Shown in pieces: positions 6,899 through 15,700 of a stretch of 64,000 nt of DNA; position 1 is the first letter of the stretch, and every line of letters starts with the position of its first letter. Below the pieces are notes generated by a model. The model saw only the letters and a program-made list of their open reading frames with translations. It had not been told where the DNA came from and made no database searches. The DNA comes from SXNM01 sp964586155 (GTDB lineage Bacteria > Myxococcota_A > UBA9042), in NCBI GenBank assembly GCA_964586155.1, contig CAZPHC010000004.1, positions 62,001-126,000 on the forward strand, in the 5' to 3' direction. The position numbers were made by a program, and so were the translations under genes.

Positions 6899-9709
6899 AT
6901 GATCGTTCGTGATACGCGCGTTTACCAGGGGCCGAATCTCTACGCGAACTTCCGCGTGATTCGCATGACGGTCGACCTCGGCAAGCTCGAGGACTGGCCG
7001 TCCGCGAAGTTGCCCGGCTTCGTCGACGGCCTGCTCGCGGCGCTGCCGAGCCTGGGCGAGCACGGCTGCAGCTACGGCGAGCCCGGCGGCTTCGTCCGCC
7101 GCCTGCGCGAGGGCGAGGGCACCTGGCTCGGCCACGTCTTCGAGCACGTCGCGCTCGAGCTGCAGACGCTCGCAGGCACGCCCGTGACCTTCGGCAAGAC
7201 CCGCAGTGCCGGCCAACCCGGCGTCTACGACGTCGTCTACGAGTACGAGGAGGCCCGCGTCGGCGAGGAGGCCGGCCAGCTCGCCCTGCGTCTGCTGCAG
7301 CACCTCGTGCCCGAGGAGCTCTGGTCGTCGGGCCGCGCCGACGACTTCGACTTCGCCAGCGAGCTCGAGGGCCTGATCCGCCGCTCGCAGAAGCGCGCGT
7401 TCGGCCCGTCGACCGCCAGCCTGATCAAGGCCGCCGAGAAGCGTGGCGTGCCGTGGCTGCGCCTGAACGAGTACAGCCTGGTCCAGCTCGGCCACGGCAA
7501 GCACCAGCGACGGATCCAGGCGACGATCACCAGCGAGACCAAGCACATCGCCGTCAGCATCGCCTCGGACAAAGAGGAGACGCGGCGCATCCTGCACGAG
7601 ATGGGCCTGCCCGTGCCGCGCCAGGAGCTGGTCTACAGCGCCCGCGAGGCCGCCCGCGCCGCGCGCAAGATCGGCTACCCCGTCGTGGTCAAGCCGCTCG
7701 ACGCCAACCACGGCCGCGGCGTCAGCATCGGCATGGACAGCGACGAGTCCGTCGAGGCGGCCTTCGCCCAGGCGCGTGAGCACAGCCGCGGCGTGCTGGT
7801 CGAGAGCTTCATCAGCGGCTTCGACCACCGCATGCTCGTCGTCGACGGTCACCTGGTCGCGGCGTCCAAGCGCGTGCCGGGCCACGTCGTCGGCGACGGC
7901 GTCCACACCGTCGCGCAGCTCGTCGACCTGGTGAACCAGGACCCGCGACGCGGCATCGGCCACGAGAAGGTGCTCACGCGCCTGGAGTTCGATCACCAGG
8001 CCGAGCGCCTGCTCACCGCGGCCGGCCTCACCGAGCAGTCCGTGCTACCGGCGGGCGAGGTCTTCTACCTGCGCAGCACGGGCAACCTGAGCACCGGCGG
8101 CACGGCGCTCGACGTCACCGACGTCGTCCACCCCGACAACCGCGAGATGGCGGTCCGCGCGGCGGGCGCGATCGGCCTCGACGTCGCGGGCGTCGACTTC
8201 CTGACCGACGACATCAGCAAGAGCTGGATGGAGATCGGCGGCGGCATCTGCGAGGTCAACGCGGCGCCCGGCTTCCGCATGCACGTCTCGCCGTCCGAGG
8301 GCAAGCCGCGCGACGTCGCCGGCCCGGTGCTCGACATGCTCTTCCCGCCCGGGGCGCCGTCGCGCATCCCGATCGCCGCGATCACGGGCACCAACGGCAA
8401 GACCACGACGACGCGCATGATCGCGCACATCCACAAGCTCGCCGGCGAGACCGTCGGCATGGCCACGACCGACGGCGTCTACATCGACGGCCTGCGCACC
8501 GTGGTCGGCGACATGACGGGCCCGATGGCGGCGCAGATGGTGCTGCGCGATCCACGCGTCTCGGTCGCCGTGCTCGAGACCGCGCGCGGCGGCCTGCTGC
8601 GCTCGGGCCTGGGCTACAGCAGCCCCAACGTCGCCTGCTGCCTCAACGTCGCGGCCGACCACCTGGGCCTGCGCGGCGTCGACACGCTCGAGCAGCTGGC
8701 CGAGGTCAAGCGCATCCCGATCGAGGCGGCGACCGACGCCGTGGTACTCAACGCCGACGACCCGCTCGTGCTCGCGATGTCGGCCTACGCCGACGCCAAG
8801 CACGTCGTCTACGTGACGATGGATCCGGCCCACCAGCTGGTGCGTGAGCATATCCGCGCCGGCGGCCGCGCCGTCAGCCTCGAGACCGGCGTCAACGGCC
8901 AGATGATCGTGCTCTACGACAACGGCGCGCACATGCCGCTGCTCTGGACGCACCTGATCCCCGCGACGATCGAGGGCAAGGCGATCCACAACGTCCAGAA
9001 TGCGATGTTCGCCGCGGCGATGGCGTCGAGCATGGGCGTGCGCCTGGACGACATCCGCCTCGGCCTGCGGACGTTCGACACCAGCTTCTTCCAGGCCCCG
9101 GGCCGGCTCAACGTCTTCGACGAGCACGGCTTCAAGGTCATCCTCGACTACGGCCACAACCCCGCCGCGGTCGACGCGATGTGCAACCTGGTCGACGCCC
9201 TGTCCGAGGGCGGCCGCTACCGCAAGCGCATCTGCGTGCTCGCCGCGCCTGGCGACCGCCGCGACGTCGACATCGACGACATCGCCCGCCGCGCCGCGTC
9301 GAGCTTCGACGCCTTCATCTGCAAGCGCGACGACAACCGGCGCGGCCGCGGCTGGGACGAGGTGCCCAAGCGCATGGCGGCGGTGCTGCGGGAGCAGGGG
9401 ATCGCCGAGGACGCGATCGCCATCGTCCCCGACGAGCAGCAGGCCGTGGCGGCCGGCCTGGCGATGGCCACGCCCGGTGACCTCGTGCTGATCTTCGGCG
9501 ACGACATCACGCGGTGCTGGAAGCAGATCATCTACCACGGCGGCCGCGGTGCGCCCAAGGCGGGCGCCGATCAGGCCAGCGCCGCCGTCAGCCTGGACGC
9601 GCCGATCGACGACGAGCTGCAGAGCGCCGTCAGCGTCTGGCAGGGCGCGCCGCTGGTCCGCGACAGCGAGGGCGGCGTCCGCCTCGCCCGGCCCACCGAA
9701 GACGATTGA
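6899..9709 (+). CDS. cphA: Cyanophycin synthetase
   Basis: A 936-aa ATP-dependent ligase that builds cyanophycin by alternately adding Asp to the backbone and Arg to the Asp side chain. It has the full three-part layout: an N-terminal primer-binding/lid region (about 1-220, starting VRDTRVYQGPNLYANF), an ATP-grasp module (about 220-480, with YPVVVKPLDANHGRGV and EVNAAPGFRMH) that adds Asp, and a Mur-ligase module with P-loop GTNGKTTTT at 497-505, LNVAADHLG, and LDYGHNPAA that adds Arg. All key motifs look intact. It is slightly longer than many bacterial CphA proteins (about 870-900). It follows cyanophycinase after 68 bases and is followed by a Mur-only paralogue. Confidence 0.95.
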   Translation: MIVRDTRVYQGPNLYANFRVIRMTVDLGKLEDWPSAKLPGFVDGLLAALPSLGEHGCSYGEPGGFVRRLREGEGTWLGHVFEHVALELQTLAGTPVTFGKTRSAGQPGVYDVVYEYEEARVGEEAGQLALRLLQHLVPEELWSSGRADDFDFASELEGLIRRSQKRAFGPSTASLIKAAEKRGVPWLRLNEYSLVQLGHGKHQRRIQATITSETKHIAVSIASDKEETRRILHEMGLPVPRQELVYSAREAARAARKIGYPVVVKPLDANHGRGVSIGMDSDESVEAAFAQAREHSRGVLVESFISGFDHRMLVVDGHLVAASKRVPGHVVGDGVHTVAQLVDLVNQDPRRGIGHEKVLTRLEFDHQAERLLTAAGLTEQSVLPAGEVFYLRSTGNLSTGGTALDVTDVVHPDNREMAVRAAGAIGLDVAGVDFLTDDISKSWMEIGGGICEVNAAPGFRMHVSPSEGKPRDVAGPVLDMLFPPGAPSRIPIAAITGTNGKTTTTRMIAHIHKLAGETVGMATTDGVYIDGLRTVVGDMTGPMAAQMVLRDPRVSVAVLETARGGLLRSGLGYSSPNVACCLNVAADHLGLRGVDTLEQLAEVKRIPIEAATDAVVLNADDPLVLAMSAYADAKHVVYVTMDPAHQLVREHIRAGGRAVSLETGVNGQMIVLYDNGAHMPLLWTHLIPATIEGKAIHNVQNAMFAAAMASSMGVRLDDIRLGLRTFDTSFFQAPGRLNVFDEHGFKVILDYGHNPAAVDAMCNLVDALSEGGRYRKRICVLAAPGDRRDVDIDDIARRAASSFDAFICKRDDNRRGRGWDEVPKRMAAVLREQGIAEDAIAIVPDEQQAVAAGLAMATPGDLVLIFGDDITRCWKQIIYHGGRGAPKAGADQASAAVSLDAPIDDELQSAVSVWQGAPLVRDSEGGVRLARPTEDD

Positions 9710-9770
9710 TGGTCGGCGCTCGCCGCGCGCAACGCCGGTCGAGCGCGACTCGCCGCACGGGAGTCGGACG

Positions 9771-11456
9771 ATGCGGGTGCAAGACGGACGTCGCCTGACC
9801 GGGCGCAGCCATTGGGCCGATGGCCCGGCGGCCGCGGTGGTCGTGGCGTTCGAGGACGGCGAGTCGATCGTGGACTGTCGCGCCCGCTGGCGCCAACGCG
9901 TCGAGGCCGACATGGCCGCGCTCGGCTGGCCGGCGCCGACGATCCGGCAGGCGCCGGCAGGGGTCGAGGAGGTCTGGACCGCGACCGCGCCCATCGATCG
10001 CCTCTACGCCGCCGTCGCGCTCTGCGAAGCCGCCGTCACCCTGGCCGACGCCGCAGCCCGCGCCGCCCAGATCGCCGCGGAGCCCGACGCGGGGGGCGAT
10101 CCCGCACTTCTGGCCGTCCAGGCCTTCGCGCTCGCGCACGATGTGCCGCTGCTCTGGGATGACGACGAGCTCAGCCTCGGCTGGGGCGCGAGCTGCGCGC
10201 GTTGGCTGCGGAGCGCGCCTCCCGATGTGGCCACACTGGCGCCGGAGCGCTTTGGCCGCGTCCCTTCGGCCCTGATCACCGGCACCAACGGCAAGACCAC
10301 GACGACGCGCCTGCTCGCGCGCATGGCCCGCGAATCCGGGCTGCACGCCGGGACCACCTCGACCGACGGCCTCACCCTCGACGGTCGGCTCGTCGAGGCC
10401 GGCGACTGGACCGGCCCGGGCGGCGCACGCGCGCTGCTGCGCGATCCGCGGGTCGAGTTCGCCGTGCTCGAGGCGGCGCGCGGCGGCATGCTGCGCCGCG
10501 GCCTCGGCGTCGACCGGGTCGACGCCGCCGCCGTGACCAACGTCAGCGCCGATCACCTCGGCGAGTGGGGCATCGACACGGTCGCCGCGATGGCCGGCGT
10601 CAAGCTGCTCGTCGCCGACGCCGTGCGTCCGGGCGGCAGCCTTGTGATCGGCGACGACCGCCAGCGCGGCGACGTCCTGGTGCGGGCGCTGCAAGCGCGC
10701 GCGCTGCCGCCCGACGTGCGGGTGCTGCGCTACGCCGCCGTGGCCGCCGAGACCGTCGCCCCGGGCCCAGGCCAGCTCGCCGGCTGGGTCGAGGGCGAGA
10801 CGCTCGTCATCGATGACGGCGACCGACCGCCGCTGCGCCTGCCGCTGGCCGAAGTGCCGATCACCGTCGCCGGCGCGGCGCTGCACAACGTCGAGAACGC
10901 GCTCTGCGCCGCGCTGCTGGCGAGGTCGCTCGGCCTGCCGGACGCCGCGATCGTCGCGGGGCTGCGCGCCTTTCGCCCCGATCCGACCGACTCGCCCGGC
11001 CGCGGCAACCTGCTGACGCTGCGCGGCGGCCGCGTGCTGCTCGACTTCGGCCACAACCCGGACGGCGTCCGCCGCGTCGCCGAGTTCGCCGCGCGTGTGC
11101 CCGCCGCGCGTCGTCTGGTCGTCGTCGGCCAGGCCGGCGACCGCAGCGACGAGGACATCCGTGGCCTCGTCGATGGCTTGTGGCCCTGTGCGCCCGACGT
11201 CTGGCTGCTCAAGGCGATGCCGCACTACGATCGGGGCCGCGCCGACGGCGAAGTCGTCGCCATCCTGCGGGCGGCGCTGATCGACCGCGGCGTCGCGGAC
11301 GACGCGGTGCGCAGCTTCGCGTCCGAGCACGACGCGGCGGCGGCTGCCATCGCGGCGCTGCAGCCCGGCGACCTGCTCGTCTTGCTCGCGCACGAAGACG
11401 CCGCGTCCGTGCTCGCGCAGCTGCTCGCGGCCGGCGCGCAGCTCGGCTGGGGCTGA
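9771..11456 (+). CDS. CphA-like Mur-ligase-domain protein lacking the ATP-grasp half
   Basis: A 561-aa paralogue of the C-terminal part of CphA. From about residue 165 on it follows the Mur-ligase module of the neighbouring cphA closely: P-loop GTNGKTTTT at 171-179, ARGGMLRRGLG, NVSADHLGEWG, LHNVENALCAALLARSLG and LDFGHNPDG. The first 165 residues have no ATP-grasp motif and no clear resemblance to CphA. The P-loop and the Asp/His residues of the Mur core are present, so it need not be a dead copy. It could add Arg (or another amino acid) to Asp side chains, regulate CphA by association, or recycle dipeptides. GGGAG seven bases upstream supports the ATG at 9771. Truncated CphA paralogues next to cphA are known from other proteobacteria; their function is poorly defined. 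Confidence 0.82.
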   Translation: MRVQDGRRLTGRSHWADGPAAAVVVAFEDGESIVDCRARWRQRVEADMAALGWPAPTIRQAPAGVEEVWTATAPIDRLYAAVALCEAAVTLADAAARAAQIAAEPDAGGDPALLAVQAFALAHDVPLLWDDDELSLGWGASCARWLRSAPPDVATLAPERFGRVPSALITGTNGKTTTTRLLARMARESGLHAGTTSTDGLTLDGRLVEAGDWTGPGGARALLRDPRVEFAVLEAARGGMLRRGLGVDRVDAAAVTNVSADHLGEWGIDTVAAMAGVKLLVADAVRPGGSLVIGDDRQRGDVLVRALQARALPPDVRVLRYAAVAAETVAPGPGQLAGWVEGETLVIDDGDRPPLRLPLAEVPITVAGAALHNVENALCAALLARSLGLPDAAIVAGLRAFRPDPTDSPGRGNLLTLRGGRVLLDFGHNPDGVRRVAEFAARVPAARRLVVVGQAGDRSDEDIRGLVDGLWPCAPDVWLLKAMPHYDRGRADGEVVAILRAALIDRGVADDAVRSFASEHDAAAAAIAALQPGDLLVLLAHEDAASVLAQLLAAGAQLGWG

Positions 11457-11692
11457 ACCCGCGTCCCGCCGCCAATCGCGACGCCGGGCGCCCGCCACCG
11501 CAAAGAAACGGCTTGCGAGCGCCCCGGAGGTCGGTACTCTCGTCGACGGGCGAGGTGCCGCGCGCGCTCGCCACCCGGGCACAACCAGGCCCGGGGCGGG
11601 GCTGTCCCGCAACCCGGCACGGATGGCGCGGCAGCGTCCAAGCCGACGCGGTGGGAACCGCACAACGACCACATGCCGATGCAAAGGGGGTG

Positions 11693-11715
11693 ATCACGTG
11701 ATTGACAGTTGTCAA
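11693..11715. promoter_or_regulatory. Two adjacent palindromes (possible protein-binding site)
   Basis: ATCACGTGAT (11693-11702) is a perfect 10-bp palindrome, and it abuts TTGACA-GT-TGTCAA (11702-11715), a 6-bp dyad with a 2-bp centre. Such back-to-back symmetry in an otherwise featureless GC-rich spacer looks like a regulator binding site, but no gene starts close by, so the target is unclear. Confidence 0.3.
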
Positions 11716-12070
11716 AAGACCGGTGAGGTGGTGTCCCACTAGCCTCGTTGGAGCAGTCCCGGGATCCAGGCGTGCGCATTGCTCCGCGCACGTCGGCCCC
11801 CCCCGAGGCTCCCCGTCCGATGGCGAGGCTTCGGCCGTGCAGGACGATAGGGCGACTCTCGCGGGCATGTCCTCATCCCAGGCATCACCGTTCCCGCCCC
11901 GGGGCGCCGAGGTCAGGCGCCAGCCCTCACGGGCAACCGGGGCGGGAATCGTTTTTGCTGACGCCTTCGTGGCTCTACCCACGGGAAAGTTCGAGAACCA
12001 GGATGCGACGTCTCGCGTCGCGAGGGCCGCGCTCGCCCGAAGCGCAGCTGTGCCGGGGGGATGGCGACGT

Positions 12071-12102
12071 CGCGAACACGATGCGTCGCGAACACGATGC
12101 GT
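12071..12102. repeat. Tandem repeat, two 16-bp units
   Basis: The unit CGCGAACACGATGCGT occurs twice in immediate succession, with the first five bases of a third copy following. It is non-coding as far as can be seen and may mark a replication-slippage or insertion scar. Confidence 0.7.
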
Positions 12103-12276
12103 CGCGAGCCGCTGGGCGCCGAGGGCAGACGGCGGAGTGCCGAGCGCCGTGAGCCAATCTTGGACGCAGGTGCCGCGGGTGCCGCGTGAACGTCGTGAGG
12201 CCCTTGCCGGCTCCTCCGTGGGGTTTGGGGACAAGACTCCGGGGTGGGGTGCTGGAGCAGCGCGCAAGCATGGATT

Positions 12277-12492
12277 CTAGCCACTGACGCTGTGCCGGCG
12301 TCGACGCCGATGGCTGGCGGCGACAGTGGCTTGACGGGAGGGGTGCAGTACAGGCGCGCCCGGAGGCAACCAAATGTGGACATCGACGGGCGGACCCTGC
12401 ATCACGCCCCAGTACGGCTTGCCTCCGGGGATGAAGGCGCTTGCGATTCCGCCGGTTGCGTCGCAGTGTCCGTGAGCGGCGAAGAGTCGAGG
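12277..12492 (-). pseudogene. Possible remnant of a coding sequence
   Basis: On the minus strand a 72-codon frame between a TGA (12495-12493) and a TAG (12279-12277) reads like real protein for its central part (GGIASAFIPGGKPYWG, then PPVDVHIWLPPGAP), unlike the Arg-rich noise around it. There is no start codon at its head and no ribosome site, and the last 15 codons turn Arg-rich. It could be the decayed tail of an exported protein gene. I do not recognise the family. Confidence 0.25.
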
Positions 12493-12618
12493 TCACCCTC
12501 TAGAGACGCGATCAAAAAGGCGCCGGAGGCGCTTTGGGATGTGGCTCGAAGAGGGGAAGGTGGGCGAGAACCACGTTTCTCGCCGCCTGGGGGCGCTCAG
12601 CCCCCCAGAAGACAGGCG

Positions 12619-12656
12619 AGAGACGCGACCAAATTGGACGATTTGGTCGCGTCTCT
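12619..12656. terminator. Perfect 16-bp inverted repeat, possible bidirectional terminator
   Basis: AGAGACGCGACCAAAT (12619-12634) is followed after a 6-base loop (TGGACG) by its exact reverse complement (12641-12656). It lies 100 bases past the stop of the efflux gene and between two converging operons, so a transcription-ending or mRNA-protecting role is reasonable. No T-run follows on either strand, so it is not a classical intrinsic terminator. A partial copy of the arm (TAGAGACGCGATCAAAA) lies 120 bases away at 12500-12516, suggesting a dispersed repeat. Confidence 0.5.
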
Positions 12657-12757
12657 AGGCGATGGCGCTCTTGGTTTCGCCCTTGTCGGACGTGACGTGC
12701 ACGACGCCGCGGAATCGGGTGGCCAACTTCCAACCGAGCACGCCCGGCTGACGCCCT

Positions 12758-15700
12758 CTACCCGCTTGGCCGTCCGAGCGCGCGGTAGAGCTGGACCGTG
12801 GCGACGAGCTGGTCGCGCCGGCTGGCGATTAGGTCGAGCTCGGCCTCCAAGATCGCCTCCTGCGCGTTGAGGACCTCGAGCGACGACGCGCGCCCCGCGA
12901 GAAAGAGCGCCTGGCTCGCGGTGATCATCGCCTCCGCCGCCCGCTTGCGCTCGTCGTGCAGCGCGAGCCGCGCGCCAGCCTGCTCGAGCTGCAGCAGCGC
13001 GGCCTGGACCTCGACGAACGCGGTCAGGACCGTCGCCTGGTAGCGCACCATCGCCTCGACCTCGGCTGCGCCGGCGCCAGCGAAGGCCGCGGCGATGGCG
13101 CGGCGATTGACCAGCGGTGCGAAGAGCCCGGCGCCAGCGCCAAAGGCGATCGACGCCGGCGTCGAGAGTAGGTAGGCGGGCGAGAACGCCTGAGCGCCGA
13201 ACGACGCCGTGATCGACAGGGTCGGATAGAACGCCGCCCGGGCTGCGCGCAGGTCTAGGTGTGCGGCGCGCACTTCGGCCTCTGCCGCGCGGATGTCCGG
13301 CCGGGCGCGCAGCAGGTCCGACGGCACGCCAAGCGCGATGGCGTCGGCGGGGGCGCTGTGCCACGCCGCTGCGCTGCGGCTTATTGGTTGCGGCAGCCGA
13401 CCGATCCTGAGGTTGAGGCCGATCTCCAGCGCCCGCTGTTGCTGGACGAGCTCCTGGCGAAGGGCCCGAGTCTGCAGCACCCGCACCTCGAACTGCCTGA
13501 CCGCGAGCTCGGTGACGCGACCGGACCGCTTCTGCAGCCTCGCCCACTCGAGGGCCTGCCGCTGCTGGGCGAGGGCACGATCGAGCACGTCGAGCGTTTG
13601 GTCTTGCGCCAGTAGCTCGAAGTAGGCAGTGGCGACGTCGGCGATGAGCTGCGTCGCCAGGAGTGTTACGGTGAACGCAGCTGCATCGGCACGCGCGACA
13701 GCGGCCGACTGGCCGTCGCGCAGTTTGCCCCAGAGATCCGCCTCCCAACTCGCGCGCACGCCGACGAAGAGGTCCGGCAGGACCACGGGGACTGGGAGTC
13801 CTGGACGGATGTCGGTCGTCGCGTTGCCGGCTCCGTCCATCGTGTAGGTGCCGAACTTGCGCACCGTCGGCTCGATGCCGGCCTCGAGCGTCGGCAGGCG
13901 CACGCCGGCTGCGGCCAAGATCGCCGCCCTGGCGGTGGCGACCCGCTGCGCCGCGAGCTGGAGGTCGAAGCTCTGGCTCAGCCCGATGTCGATTAACGAC
14001 GCTAGCTGCGGATTGGCAAAGAGCTGGCGCCAGCCGAGGGCAGACGCTGTCGGTGGCTCCGGCGGGTCCACCGCGTCGCCGAGCGCAGCCGGTTCAGCCC
14101 TTTGAAAGCGCGTCGGCAGCTCGATGGCGCGCACTTGGGGGGGCGTGAGCGCTGGCGCGCAGCCAAGCAGCGCCAGCGTGAGCAGCGCCACTGCCGCCGC
14201 CGCCGGGACCGCTCCCGACGAGGCGCCACGTTGGCGGCGAACGGAGACGTAGAGCGGTGGGATGACGACGATCCCGAGCAGCGTTCCGAGCACCATGCCA
14301 CCAATCGTGGCGACGCCGATGGTGCGGTTGGCGACAGCGCCGGCGCCGCTTGAGAGCGCGAGCGGGACCAGACCCGCGACGAAGGCCAGCGAGGTCATGA
14401 GCACGGGGCGCAGGCGCAGCCGCGTCGCCTCGACGACCGCAGCCAGCGCTGGCACCCCCTCGCGGCGCCGATGCTCTGCGAACTCGACGATGAGGATCGC
14501 GTTCTTGCCGAGCAGGCCGATCAGCACGACCAAGGCGATGTGGGTGAAGATGTTGTTCTCGAGGCCGGCGACCTTCAGCAGGGCGAAGGCGCCGAGCACG
14601 CCGGGCGGCAGCGAGAGCAGCACCACCAGCGGGAGCGTGAAGCTCTCGTACTGCGCCGCCAACACGAGGAAGACGAAGAGCAGGGCGATGGCGCCGACGA
14701 CGACCCCTTGGTTGCCCGCCTGGACCTCGTCGAGCGAGATGCCGGCCCAGTCGATGGCGAAGCCGCGCGGCAGCGTCGCGTCGGCGACCTCCTGCACCAC
14801 CGCGAGCACGCGGCCGCTGCTGACGCCCGGCGCACCCTCGCCGTTGAGCTCGGCCGACGGGTACATGTTGTAGCGGGTCGCTTGATCGACGCCATAGGTT
14901 CGATCGAGGGTGATAAAGGCAGAGAGCGGGACGAGGTCGCCGCCCCGGCTCCGCACCTGCAGGAGCAGCAATTGCTCGGGTGTGGCGCGTGACTCCGGTG
15001 GGGCCTGGAGCATGACCTTGTACATCTGGCCGAACCGGATGAAGTTGCTGACGTACTCGCTGCCGACCAGCGTCTGCAGCGTCGACATCGCGTCCTCGAC
15101 GTCGACCCCGAGGCGGGCGGCGCGGTCATAGTCGACGTTGAGCGCAATCTGGGGGTAGTTGGCATTGAAGATCGAGAACGCGCTGGCGATCTCGGGCCGC
15201 GCTTGAAGCGCCGCGACAAAGCGCTCGAGCACCGCGCCGGTCTCCGTGAGGTCGTCACGCCCGGTCTTGTCGAGCAGCCGAGCCTCGAAGCCGCTCGCGT
15301 TGCCGTAGCCGGGGATCGAGGGCGGCGGGAAGGCCTCGATGTCGGCGGCCTGGATGTGCCCGACCTTGGCCTCGAGCTCGGCGATGACGGCGTCCACCGA
15401 GCGGCTGCGCTCCTTCCACGGCACCAGGTTGACGATGCAGGTGCCATAGGTGGCGCCGGTGCCGTCCGAGAGGATGTTGGCGCCAGCGAGGGTGGCGACG
15501 CTCTCGACAGCTTCGAGGCCTTGGGCGATGGCGCGGATCGCCGCGACGGCCTCTTTGGTCCGCTCGAGTGTGGCGCCCGGCGGCAGGGTGACGCTGACGT
15601 AGAACATGCCCTGATCTTCGACCGGGATGAAGCCGCTCGGCACCCGCGCGGCGACGGCGGCGGTGCCGACGACGCAGGCCAGGATCGCCAGCCAGCCCAG

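Larger units (their letters stand above)
11457..12757. other. 1.3-kb region without a convincing gene
   Basis: This space lies between the 3' ends of the cyanophycin operon (plus) and the efflux operon (minus). Several frames stay open for 100-200 codons, but none gives a recognisable protein, a good ribosome site or the codon pattern of the flanking genes. It does hold two adjacent palindromes (11693-11715), a 16-bp tandem repeat (12071-12102), a possible coding remnant (12277-12492) and a perfect hairpin (12619-12656), each listed separately. The mixture suggests decayed inserted DNA or a spacer with structured RNA. Confidence 0.6.

Noticed and set aside
11702..12280. A 192-codon plus-strand frame in the gene-poor island
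   Set aside because: TTG start without ribosome site, erratic residue use, no recognisable segment.
12619..12656. Classical rho-independent terminator
   Set aside because: The stem is perfect but no T-run follows on either strand, so it is recorded only as a possible terminator.
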